Shown piece by piece: positions 27,619 to 36,159 of a stretch of 64,000 nt of DNA (position 1 is its first letter; every line of letters starts with the position of its first letter). The DNA lies in the NCBI GenBank assembly GCA_963819685.1, contig CAWFXI010000008.1:124001-188000 (forward strand), in the 5' to 3' direction. The notes beneath the pieces were generated by a model. The model was not told the DNA's origin, did no database searches, and saw only the letters and a list, made by a program, of their open reading frames with translations. The translations under genes were made by a program, and so were the position numbers. The stretch comes from CAIUGU01 sp963819685. Lineage in GTDB: Bacteria > Pseudomonadota > Gammaproteobacteria > Steroidobacterales > Steroidobacteraceae.

Positions 27619-28594
27619 TGACAAGTCCGGCAATGGCCTGCCCCAGGTCATAGACCGCCATCGCGTAGAGCGGACTGCGGTTGTAGCGAGTGATGACGAA
27701 GAAGTTGTTGAAGCCGACCCTGTACTCGGGGCCCAGCTTGCCTTCGGCCACAATCAGCATGGCGGGCGCGTCCGCAGGCAGGTCGATTTCGAACTCCACT
27801 CCCTTGTCCCTGAGTGACTGGACCGTTTCGTTCAACGCCAGCGTGCTGTCGAATCGCGACAGATCCGGGTTTGCGAGCGTGGCGACAACGGAGACCGGTT
27901 CGCCACTGCGCCAGCCATGGTCCCTGAAATAGTTGGCAATGCTGCCGATGACGTCGTCCCAGCTGGACCACAGGTCACGCCGACCATCCGCGTCGGCATC
28001 GACGGCCCACTTGCGATAACTGGTCGGCATGAATTGCGGCGCACCCATCGCGCCTGCATAGGACCCGATGGCCGTAAGCGGGTCGACGGCTTCCTCGCGA
28101 ATGAGCAGCAGGAACTGCTCGAGCTCTCCGCGGAAGTACGGACTGCGCGGCGGATAGTCGAACGCCAGCGTAGAAAGCGCGTCGATCACGCGGTAGCGGC
28201 CGGTGATTTCACCGAATGACGTCTCCACGCCCAGAATGCCGACAGCGATCTGGGCGGGCAGCCCGGCAGCGGAGACGGCAGCCAGGCGTTCCTCGTGCTG
28301 CTTCCAGAAGGTCACTCCTTTCTGGATACGCTGCTGCGTCAGAAAGCGTTCACGATATTCATGCCATGGGATGACCCGTTCGGCGGGGCGGCTGATCGCG
28401 TCCAGGATCGCCTGTTTGCTCTCGACTCTGGCGAAGAGCTTGTTGAGCTCGGCGCCGTTCATGCCGTTTTTGTCGACCATTTCTTTGATGAACGCCCGCA
28501 CATCCGGTCGGGACGTGTCGAGGGCCAGCAGGGGCGGAGCAAACAGCAGAGCTGCGATGACGCAGCTGACGCGATGGGCGTGATTCAGGGTCAT
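27605..28594 (-). CDS. mltB: membrane-bound lytic murein transglycosylase B
   Basis: Periplasmic lytic transglycosylase that cleaves the MurNAc-GlcNAc bond. 329 residues from the ATG at 28594, which overlaps the rodA stop by ATGA. The signal ends LLALD. The catalytic glutamate is in ILGVETSFGEITGRY, with the family blocks YAGAMGAPQFMPTSYRKWA and WDDVIGSIANYFRDHGW. No lipobox is evident, so it may be a soluble form. The rodA-mltB-rlpA-dacA order is classical. Confidence 0.95.
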   Translation of the reverse strand: MTLNHAHRVSCVIAALLFAPPLLALDTSRPDVRAFIKEMVDKNGMNGAELNKLFARVESKQAILDAISRPAERVIPWHEYRERFLTQQRIQKGVTFWKQHEERLAAVSAAGLPAQIAVGILGVETSFGEITGRYRVIDALSTLAFDYPPRSPYFRGELEQFLLLIREEAVDPLTAIGSYAGAMGAPQFMPTSYRKWAVDADADGRRDLWSSWDDVIGSIANYFRDHGWRSGEPVSVVATLANPDLSRFDSTLALNETVQSLRDKGVEFEIDLPADAPAMLIVAEGKLGPEYRVGFNNFFVITRYNRSPLYAMAVYDLGQAIAGLVNDEH

Positions 28595-29730
28595 AGCTCC
28601 CGGCTGCGTAGGGATCTGCGCGTATGGACGGCCATCAGAATACCGAATCCCGCCATGAGGGTCACCATCGACGTGCCGCCGTAACTCACGAGTGGTAACG
28701 GCACACCCACGACTGGCAACAGTCCGGTCACCATTCCGGTGTTCACAAACACATACACAAAGAACGTAGCACTCAGACTGCCGGCCACGAGTCGCGCGAA
28801 TGTGTCCTGGGCCGTGACCGCCATATAGAGCCCGCGACCGATGACAAAGAGATACAGCAGCAACAGTGTGGCCAGGCCGATCAGGCCCCATTCTTCGCCA
28901 ATCACCGCAAAGATGAAGTCCGTGGAGCGCTCAGGAAGGAATTCGAGCTGCGCCTGGCTGCCGTTCATGTATCCCTTGCCGAACACGCCGCCCGACCCGA
29001 GTGCGATCTGCGACTGGATGATGTGGTAGCCGGAGCCAAGCGGATCACTCTGCGGATCGAGAAAAGTCAGCACGCGTTGTCGCTGGTAGTCGTGCATGAA
29101 TGTCCACAACACGGGGATGCTGCCAAGGACCAGCGCGCCGATACCGAAGATGTACCGGAACTGCAGGCCGGCGAGCAGGATCACGAGTACGCCGGACACT
29201 GCAACGAGGAGCGCAGTGCCCAGGTCGGGCTGCTCCATGATCAGGGCTGTCGGGATCAGAATGGCGACGCCAAGCACCACAATCGACAGGAACGAAGGCG
29301 GCAGAGGACGCTCGTGCAGGTACCACGCACAGAACATCGGCATCGCAATCTTCATGATTTCGGCCGGCTGGAAGCGGACCACCCCAAGGTCGAGCCAGCG
29401 CTGCGCACCCTTGCCGATATCGCCAACGCCCATGACGACCAGCAGCAGGACAAGGCCCAGACCGTACAGCCACGGAGTTACCATGCGCAGGAAGCGGGGC
29501 GGGACCTGCGCGAAGGCAATCAGTGCACAGAGCGCGAGCGCCACACGTCCGGTCTGGCGCAGGAACATGCTCAGGTCTTCGCCCGCTGCGCTGTAGATGA
29601 TTCCGAGTCCAGCCGCGCAGATCGCGAGCAGTCCCGCGAACAGTGGACCATCGAGATGCAGCGCGGACAGCAGGCGCGCCGTCAGCGTAAACGTGCGTTG
29701 CGTGGTGGAGCTTTGAAAGTTGCTGGACAT
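28591..29730 (-). CDS. rodA: peptidoglycan glycosyltransferase RodA
   Basis: SEDS-family polymerase that builds glycan strands during cell elongation with PBP2. 379 residues with about ten membrane helices. The conserved blocks KGAQRWLDLGVVRFQPAEIMK, EQPDLGTALLVAVSG and the C-terminal PLPLVSYGGTSMVT are present. It lies 12 bp after the mrdA stop and overlaps mltB. Confidence 0.97.
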   Translation of the reverse strand: MSSNFQSSTTQRTFTLTARLLSALHLDGPLFAGLLAICAAGLGIIYSAAGEDLSMFLRQTGRVALALCALIAFAQVPPRFLRMVTPWLYGLGLVLLLVVMGVGDIGKGAQRWLDLGVVRFQPAEIMKIAMPMFCAWYLHERPLPPSFLSIVVLGVAILIPTALIMEQPDLGTALLVAVSGVLVILLAGLQFRYIFGIGALVLGSIPVLWTFMHDYQRQRVLTFLDPQSDPLGSGYHIIQSQIALGSGGVFGKGYMNGSQAQLEFLPERSTDFIFAVIGEEWGLIGLATLLLLYLFVIGRGLYMAVTAQDTFARLVAGSLSATFFVYVFVNTGMVTGLLPVVGVPLPLVSYGGTSMVTLMAGFGILMAVHTRRSLRSREL

Positions 29731-29742
29731 GAATGGAAACGC

Positions 29743-31695
29743 CTAGTCGCCTCGCGCTGTGCCCACAGCGGCGGGCTGGCGCTTGGCGTCCTGTGCAGCG
29801 AGTTCTTCCGGCGTGAGCATGTAGGCATCCAGAATTCGGCGGGCAATGGGTGCAGCGAAGGCGGAACCACCGCCAGGCGCATTCTCGGCGATGACTGCGA
29901 CCACGATCTTCGGCATCGGCGCATCGGCCGGTGCGAAAGCCACGAACAAAGCATGGTCACGCAGGCGTTCGGCCAGTTCGCCCGCTTTGCGCATGCGCTC
30001 ATCGGCCGCGACAGAGAATACCTGCGCGGTGCCGCTCTTGCCTGCGATCAGATACGGTGCTTTGGCTGCCGCCGCCCTGGCGGTCCCGTATGAAGCATTG
30101 GCGACGTCGATCATGCCTCCAATGGCGACATCCCAGGCGTGAGGATCCTCCATCCGGACGGGTGGCAATGCAACCGGCGGAAGTTCGCGGATTTCGCCGG
30201 TGCGGGCGTCGCGAACCCCTTTAACGAGTCGCGGTTGAAACCGCTGACCGCGTCCTGCAAGGGTTGCGATGGCATGGGCAAGCTGTAGCGGCGTAGTCAG
30301 CATCTGCCCCTGGCCGATACCGACGCTGATGGTGTCGCCCGGGAACCAGACCTGTTGCTCCTTCTGCCGGTAAGCGCGTTTCTTCCATTCCGTCGACGGC
30401 ACGATGCCGCTGCGTTCCCCGTCGATATCGATGCCGGTCGGCGCGCCGAGGCCGAACTGCGAAACAAAAGTGGCCATGCGATCGATGCCCAGCAACCGGG
30501 CGATATCGAAGAAGTACACGTCGCAGGACGTCGCGATAGCCTTGCGCATGTCCACATTGCCGTGTCCCTGGGGCTTCCAGTCGCGACGCACGCGCCCGTA
30601 CCCTGGTGAAGACCAGCGGCCGACGCAGTAGTGCGTATGTTCCGGGGTCACCACACCGTACTCCAGGGCTGCCAGCGCGAATAGCGGCTTGATCGTTGAA
30701 CCAGGCGGGTAGGTGCCACGCAAGGCGCGGTTCAGCAGCGGCCGGTCGATATCCGTCACCAGCGCGTTGTATTCGCTCACCGTGAGCCCGCGAGTGAACT
30801 GATTGGGATCGAAGGCGGGTGTGCTGGCCAGCGCCAGGACATCACCGTTGGCCGGATCGAGCGCCACGACGGCGCCACGCTGCGTTCCAAGCGCCTCCTC
30901 GGCGGTTTTCTGCAACCGGGCATCCAGCGTCAGCAGCAGGTCGTTGCCCGCGGTGGGCTCTTTGCGACTGAGTTCAGGAACAGTGAGTCCCAACCGCTCG
31001 ACACGACGACCCTGGGCGTTGACCAGAATCTGCTGAAACCCCGTCTTGCCGTGCAGTTCCGCCTCGTAGGTGCCTTCGATGCCCAGCTTGCCGATCAATG
31101 TGGTCCCGGCATAGTCGGACTGTTCTATACGGGTTTTGTCGTCCTCACTGATGGCGGCCACGTAACCAAGCGCATGGACGGCACTCGTTCCCATCGGATA
31201 GTACCGGGTGAGGCGAGGCTGGATTTCGACACCCGGAAAGTCCTGACGCCTGACAGCGAAGCGGGCCAGTTCCTCTTCCGTCAGTGCCAACCGGACGGGA
31301 ATGGCATCGAAACTGCGCCGCGCGCGGATGATGCGATTCAGGCGCGAAATGTCGTCATGCTCGAGCAGGCCAATCTCCACGAGGCCTTCGAGAGTGGCTT
31401 CCACATCCGGCACCTGCTCGCGGGTCAGCTCCAGCTGGTAGGTCGGTTGGTTGGTGGCAAGCGCGACACCGTTACGGTCCAGGATCAGGCCCCGGTTCGG
31501 CGGTACGGGCTCGATCCGGATCCGGTTGCCCTGCGACAGCTCTGCAAAATAGTCGTAGCGCAGGACCTGCAGGTACGTCAGCCTGCCGATCAGCACGGCA
31601 ATTGAAATGACGACGATCACCGCGGCGATCACCGTGCGGCGGGTGAACATCCGTTGTTCGGCGTACTGGTCCTTGATGCGGCTCGTGCGCGCCAT
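29743..31695 (-). CDS. mrdA: penicillin-binding protein 2 (elongation transpeptidase)
   Basis: Class B PBP that cross-links peptidoglycan in the elongasome with RodA. 650 residues: one N-terminal membrane helix (about 20-41), the dimerisation domain, then the transpeptidase with the active serine near residue 333 in PPGSTIKPL (SxxK), a SCD motif in ATSCDVYFF (SxN position) and GKSGTAQV (KTG-like KSG). The SCD instead of SxN is normal for PBP2. Nine bases separate it from mreD. Confidence 0.97.
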   Translation of the reverse strand: MARTSRIKDQYAEQRMFTRRTVIAAVIVVISIAVLIGRLTYLQVLRYDYFAELSQGNRIRIEPVPPNRGLILDRNGVALATNQPTYQLELTREQVPDVEATLEGLVEIGLLEHDDISRLNRIIRARRSFDAIPVRLALTEEELARFAVRRQDFPGVEIQPRLTRYYPMGTSAVHALGYVAAISEDDKTRIEQSDYAGTTLIGKLGIEGTYEAELHGKTGFQQILVNAQGRRVERLGLTVPELSRKEPTAGNDLLLTLDARLQKTAEEALGTQRGAVVALDPANGDVLALASTPAFDPNQFTRGLTVSEYNALVTDIDRPLLNRALRGTYPPGSTIKPLFALAALEYGVVTPEHTHYCVGRWSSPGYGRVRRDWKPQGHGNVDMRKAIATSCDVYFFDIARLLGIDRMATFVSQFGLGAPTGIDIDGERSGIVPSTEWKKRAYRQKEQQVWFPGDTISVGIGQGQMLTTPLQLAHAIATLAGRGQRFQPRLVKGVRDARTGEIRELPPVALPPVRMEDPHAWDVAIGGMIDVANASYGTARAAAAKAPYLIAGKSGTAQVFSVAADERMRKAGELAERLRDHALFVAFAPADAPMPKIVVAVIAENAPGGGSAFAAPIARRILDAYMLTPEELAAQDAKRQPAAVGTARGD

Positions 31696-31704
31696 CCAGG
31701 GAGC

Positions 31705-32191
31705 CTAGCGCGACGTCCGGCGGTTGAGCGTATCCATCACGGCAATGACGACGGGCCACAGAGCCGCACCGATCATTGCCGGCATCCACCGTCGCCAGGT
31801 CGTGACCGCCTGTCCGGTAATGCCATCGATCCAGAACAGCAGGAACTGATAGAGCAGCAGCATCATGAGGACCATCGAAGCCTGCTGCCAGATCGGGAAA
31901 ATGCGCATGCGGAGCTGCAGTCGGTGCGTGAGGAACCCCACGAGCAGGAAAGCCAGCGCATGCTCGCCGAGGACCGTGCCCGTCGTGACATCGATCAGCA
32001 GTCCACAGATCCAGGCAAAGGCCAGCCCGGCGATACGAGGCGACACCAGTGACCAGTAGATCACCATGATGAGCAGCCAGTCCGGGCGTAGCCAGCCAAC
32101 TGCTGGTCGGCAGCGGCACGACCGTCAGAATGAGCGCCAGCACGGCTGTGACCAGTATCAGCCCGAAGCCGCCACGCGATTCGTTGATCAT
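31705..32191 (-). pseudogene. mreD: rod shape-determining protein MreD, one +1 frameshift
   Basis: Small polytopic membrane protein that links MreC to the elongasome. The N-terminal part (MINESRGGFGLILVTAV...) reads in one frame from 32191, and the part from RPDWLLIMVIYWSL to the stop reads in another. The frames meet near 32092, where one extra base explains the shift; without it the protein is 161 residues, normal for MreD. A gene needed for rod shape with neighbours intact is unlikely to be truly broken, so I regard this as a sequence error. Its ATG overlaps the mreC stop. Confidence 0.9.
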
Positions 32192-33090
32192 GGCGCAGCC
32201 GTGGCCGGTGCGGCGGGTGCTGCGGCAGCGGGAACTTCGAGGGTCGGTGCAGGGGCTGACCAGATCAGCAGGACGCTGCGGTCCCGGTCGAGTTTCGCCA
32301 GCGGCCGGGCCTCCACGATGGCAAATGTCTGCGCGGCATCGCGTTCAACCCGCGTGATCTGGCCTACCGGATAGCCGGCGGGATAGATACCACCCAGTCC
32401 GGAAGTTATCAGCAGATCGCCGACTTCGAGATCGGCATCGACGGTGAGGAACGGCAACGTCAGCTTGCCGATGTCACCGGTGCCGACGGCAATGGACCTC
32501 AGCCCATTGCGGTTGACCTGAACGGGAATCGCGTGCTCCGAGTCGGTGATGAGGATGACTTCCGCAGCGGCTGACCCGGCTCTTGCCACCTGCCCGAATA
32601 CACCATCCGCTGCGAGCACCGCTTGTCCCTTGTAGACGTTTTCCGCGGCGCCTTTGTTGATCAGGACGCGGTGACGGAACGGATCGAGATCGACGCGCAG
32701 GATTTCGGCGATCAGTGAGCGCTCGGCGATACCGGCAGACGCATCGCGCAGGTCGCGCAGCCGGCGATTCTCCTCAGTCAGGGATTCGAGTCGCTGCAGC
32801 CGCAGATTGGCAACCCGGAGCTGACTCGACAGCGAGGCGTTTGCTTCCCGCAGTCGGGCACGATCGGCAAAGGTGGCGCCCACCCAGTCCCAGGCGTCGA
32901 ACGGTACATCCACCGCGCGGAACACCGGGTACACGCCGCCCAGCAACCACTGACGCAGCGTATCCAGATGGCCCTGGCGGTGATCGAGGACCATGACGCC
33001 GATGGAAACGAGCGCGAGGAAAAAGAACCGGGCGCCGAGCGATGGGCCCCGGCCGATGATCGGGCGACTGTCGGAACTCAGCGTGGCCAC
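32188..33090 (-). CDS. mreC: rod shape-determining protein MreC
   Basis: Bitopic periplasmic scaffold that activates PBP2-RodA. 300 residues: one membrane helix (about 20-37), a coiled coil (ARLREANASLSSQLRVANL onward, about 75-115), then two beta domains with SLIAEILRVDLDPFRHRV and VITSGLGGIYPAGYPVG-type blocks. The C-terminus has an Ala/Pro-rich tail. It follows mreB by 12 bp and overlaps mreD by ATGA. Confidence 0.96.
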   Translation of the reverse strand: MATLSSDSRPIIGRGPSLGARFFFLALVSIGVMVLDHRQGHLDTLRQWLLGGVYPVFRAVDVPFDAWDWVGATFADRARLREANASLSSQLRVANLRLQRLESLTEENRRLRDLRDASAGIAERSLIAEILRVDLDPFRHRVLINKGAAENVYKGQAVLAADGVFGQVARAGSAAAEVILITDSEHAIPVQVNRNGLRSIAVGTGDIGKLTLPFLTVDADLEVGDLLITSGLGGIYPAGYPVGQITRVERDAAQTFAIVEARPLAKLDRDRSVLLIWSAPAPTLEVPAAAAPAAPATAAP

Positions 33091-33102
33091 CGGCCCCCGC
33101 GC

Positions 33103-34146
33103 TTACTCAAGGTTGAACAGGCCCGGGCCGTGTTCGTCGATCAGCTCCAGCATCCGGCCACCCCCGCGCGCAACGCAGGTGAGCGGATCTTCGGAGATCA
33201 CGACCGGCAAGCCGGTCTCTTCCATGAGCAGCTTGTCGATGTCACGCAGCAGCGCTCCACCGCCGGTCAGCACGATGCCGCGTTCGGCGACATCCGCACC
33301 CAGTTCTGGCGGCGTTTGCTCCAGCGCGACTTTCACCGCGCCGACGATACCGGCCAGGGGTTCCTGCAGCGCTTCGAGAATCTCGTTCGAATTCAGCGTA
33401 AAGCTGCGCGGCACGCCTTCAGACAGGTTGCGTCCCTTGACCGAGATCTCATGGACCTGCTGGCCGGGATACGCGGAGCCGATTTCGATCTTGATCCGCT
33501 CCGCTGTCGCCTCGCCGATCAGGATGCCGTAGTTGCGGCGGACGTAGTTGATGATGGCGTCGTCGAAGCGGTCGCCGCCAATCCGCACGGAGGAAGCATA
33601 GACGATGCCATTCAACGAAATGACCGCCACTTCTGACGTACCACCGCCGATATCGAGCACCATCGAGCCGCGGGCTTCATGCACGGGCAGGCCCGCGCCG
33701 ACTGCTGCAGCCATGGGTTCCTCGATCAGGCGCACCCAGCGGGCGCCGGCGCCTTCTGCGGATTCCTGGATCGCGCGGCGTTCCACTTGCGTCGAGCCGT
33801 ACGGCACGCAGATGAGCACGCGGGGGCTGGGACGGATCAGGCGGTTACCATGCACCTTGTCGATGAAGTACTGCAGCATCTTTTCGGTGACGGTGAAGTC
33901 GGCGATGACGCCGTCCTTCATCGGACGAATGGCCGTGATATGGCCAGGTGTCCGCCCGAGCATGTTCTTGGCTTCCTGACCGACAGCTTCGATCTTCTTG
34001 CCGCCGCGACCGGGTTCTTCGCGGATGGCGACCACTGACGGTTCGTTGAGAACGATGCCGCGGCCGCGAACGTAAATCAGTGTATTGGCAGTGCCGAGAT
34101 CGATGGAGAGGTCATTGGAGAAATAACCCCTTAGATTTTTGAACAT
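33103..34146 (-). CDS. mreB: rod shape-determining actin homologue MreB
   Basis: Actin-like ATPase that forms membrane-bound filaments guiding lateral wall synthesis. From the ATG at 34146 (MFKNLRGYFSNDLSIDLG) it is 347 residues, the same as E. coli MreB. The phosphate loops LSIDLGTANTLIYV and LDIGGGTSEVAVISL and the adenosine motif VLTGGGALL are visible. It heads the minus-strand mreB-mreC-mreD-mrdA-rodA-mltB-rlpA series and diverges from gatC across 163 bp that must hold both promoters. Confidence 0.98.
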   Translation of the reverse strand: MFKNLRGYFSNDLSIDLGTANTLIYVRGRGIVLNEPSVVAIREEPGRGGKKIEAVGQEAKNMLGRTPGHITAIRPMKDGVIADFTVTEKMLQYFIDKVHGNRLIRPSPRVLICVPYGSTQVERRAIQESAEGAGARWVRLIEEPMAAAVGAGLPVHEARGSMVLDIGGGTSEVAVISLNGIVYASSVRIGGDRFDDAIINYVRRNYGILIGEATAERIKIEIGSAYPGQQVHEISVKGRNLSEGVPRSFTLNSNEILEALQEPLAGIVGAVKVALEQTPPELGADVAERGIVLTGGGALLRDIDKLLMEETGLPVVISEDPLTCVARGGGRMLELIDEHGPGLFNLE

Positions 34147-34309
34147 GTGTGTTGCGACAGGGGCGTGAAGTGGGGTCAAAAAAGTTGCGCTACTCTAACA
34201 ACCGCTAGATCAAAAGCCAAGCCAAGGTGTATGATTGCACGCGCTTTTTTTCAGGGTTTTTCGCTCAAGTCACGGCCGCCTGCCTTAACCACAATCGAGA
34301 TACGACCCG

Positions 34310-34600
34310 ATGAGTCTTACCCGTCACGATGTCGAAAACATCGCGCGCCTCGCCAGACTTGCCATTACACCGGCGGAGATGCCTGTGTATGTCGACAGCC
34401 TGCCGAAAATCTTGAATTTCGTTGAGCAGCTGAATGCCGCCCAGACGGCGAATGTCGAGCCAATGGCTCATCCCCTGGACGGACAGATGCAGCGACTGCG
34501 TCCGGATGTGGTTGCCGAGACGGACGCCCACGCGACGTACCAGAAAAATGCTGCCCGCGTCGAAGCCGGGCTGTATCTGGTTCCGAAGGTCATAGAATGA
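34310..34600 (+). CDS. gatC: Asp/Glu-tRNA amidotransferase subunit C
   Basis: Small subunit that holds GatA and GatB together in the complex converting Glu-tRNA(Gln) and/or Asp-tRNA(Asn) to the correct amides. 96 residues with LTRHDVENIARLARLAI at the start and VEPMAHPLDGQMQRLRPDV in the middle, as in the family. First gene of gatC-gatA-gatB; the 99-bp gap to gatA is a word-repeat hairpin. Confidence 0.96.
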   Translation: MSLTRHDVENIARLARLAITPAEMPVYVDSLPKILNFVEQLNAAQTANVEPMAHPLDGQMQRLRPDVVAETDAHATYQKNAARVEAGLYLVPKVIE

Positions 34601-34609
34601 CCGTGATGG

Positions 34610-34680
34610 GTGAACCGTGAGCCGTGATCCGGCAGAGGGTTCGGCTTCCAGCGGTTCACAGCTTACGGCTCACGGTTCAC
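34610..34680. repeat. gatC-gatA spacer: inverted repeat built of CCGTGA-type words
   Basis: A 15-base arm (GTGAACCGTGAGCCG, 34610-34624) pairs perfectly with CGGCTCACGGTTCAC (34666-34680). Around both arms the word CCGTGA or its complement TCACGG recurs with small changes up to the gatA start. A long stem would form in the mRNA between gatC and gatA. Confidence 0.75.
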
Positions 34681-34699
34681 GACTCACGGATCACGTTTC

Positions 34700-36154
34700 A
34701 TGCATACCCTGACGCTTGCCGAGCTCAAGTCCGGCCTGACAGCTCGCCGGTTCTCGAGTGTAGAGATTACGCGACACTTTCTGGGACGGATCGAGCGCTT
34801 CAACCAGGGCCTCAATGCCTATATCACCGTGACGGGCGATCAGGCACTTGCCCAGGCTGCCGCCGCTGATCGCGCGCTGGCATCAGGTTCAGGTGGCGCC
34901 CTGACGGGGTTGCCGCTCGCCCACAAGGACATCTTCTGCACTGAAGGGGTCCTGACGACCTGCGGCTCGCGCATGCTGTCGAACTTCGTGTCGCCTTACG
35001 ACGCTACCGTCGTCAAGAAGCTGCAGGGCGCGGGCGTTGTAATGCTCGGCAAGACGAACATGGACGAGTTCGCCATGGGGTCGTCGAATGAGACGAGCTG
35101 GTATGGCCCGGTCAAGAACCCCTGGGACCACGCACGGGTGCCAGGCGGTTCCTCGGGAGGCTCCGCCGCAGCCGTCGCCGCACGTATCGCTCCTGCCGCG
35201 ACGGGAACGGATACGGGAGGATCCATCAGGCAACCCGCCGCCCTGACCTCGCTGACCGGCCTCAAACCGACCTATGGTCGGGTTTCCCGGTACGGCATGA
35301 TTGCGTTTGCGTCGAGCCTGGATCAGGGCGGAGTTCTCGCGCTGACGGCTGAAGATGCGGCCATGCTCCTGACCGCCATGGCCGGATTTGATGAACGGGA
35401 CTCCACCAGCGTCGACCTGCCGGTGCCCGACTACGTTGCCACGCTGAATGCGCCACTGAAGGGCCTGAAGATCGGCATCCTGAAGGAGTTCTTCGAAAAG
35501 GGCCTCGATGCCGACACCGAAAGGCTGGTCCGGGATGCGCTCAAGGTGTACGAGACTCTGGGCGCGACCCTCATTGAGGTCAGCCTGCCCAACCTGCCGT
35601 TGTCGGTGCCCACTTACTACGTCGTGGCGCCGGCCGAATGCTCGTCGAATCTGTCCCGATTCGACGGCGTCCGCTTTGGCTACAGCTGCTCGGAGCCGAA
35701 AGACCTGCTGGATCTCTATACGCGTTCACGCGGCGAAGGTTTTGGGCCAGAGGTCAAGCGACGCATCATGACGGGCACGTATGTGCTGTCCGCGGGCTAC
35801 TACGATGCCTATTACCTGAAAGCACAGAAGGTCAGAAAGCTGATCAATGATGACTTCGTGCGTGCGTTCGCCCAGGTCGATGTGCTGGTGGGGCCGACGT
35901 CGCCGACGACTGCGTTTGCGCTTGGAGCCAAGGTCGACGATCCGATCACGATGTATCTGAATGACATCTATACCATCGGCGCGAATCTCGCGGGGTTGCC
36001 TGCCATGTCGATTCCCTGCGGTTTCAGTGCCGGCCTGCCGGTCGGATTGCAGCTCATCGGCGCGCATTTCGCGGAAGCAAAACTCCTGAATGTCGCCCAC
36101 CAGTATCAGCAGCAGACGGAATGGCACAAGCGCATTCCGGCAGGCTACGAGTAA
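34700..36154 (+). CDS. gatA: Asp/Glu-tRNA amidotransferase subunit A
   Basis: Amidase-signature glutaminase subunit that releases ammonia from glutamine. 484 residues. The Ser-cisSer-Lys triad is visible: Lys76 in LAHKDIFC, cis-Ser151 in GGSSGGSAAAVAA and nucleophile Ser175 in TDTGGSIRQPA. Six bases separate it from gatB's ATG. Presence of GatCAB implies that Gln-tRNA and/or Asn-tRNA are made by the indirect route in this organism. Confidence 0.97.
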   Translation: MHTLTLAELKSGLTARRFSSVEITRHFLGRIERFNQGLNAYITVTGDQALAQAAAADRALASGSGGALTGLPLAHKDIFCTEGVLTTCGSRMLSNFVSPYDATVVKKLQGAGVVMLGKTNMDEFAMGSSNETSWYGPVKNPWDHARVPGGSSGGSAAAVAARIAPAATGTDTGGSIRQPAALTSLTGLKPTYGRVSRYGMIAFASSLDQGGVLALTAEDAAMLLTAMAGFDERDSTSVDLPVPDYVATLNAPLKGLKIGILKEFFEKGLDADTERLVRDALKVYETLGATLIEVSLPNLPLSVPTYYVVAPAECSSNLSRFDGVRFGYSCSEPKDLLDLYTRSRGEGFGPEVKRRIMTGTYVLSAGYYDAYYLKAQKVRKLINDDFVRAFAQVDVLVGPTSPTTAFALGAKVDDPITMYLNDIYTIGANLAGLPAMSIPCGFSAGLPVGLQLIGAHFAEAKLLNVAHQYQQQTEWHKRIPAGYE

Positions 36155-36159
36155 CAGTC

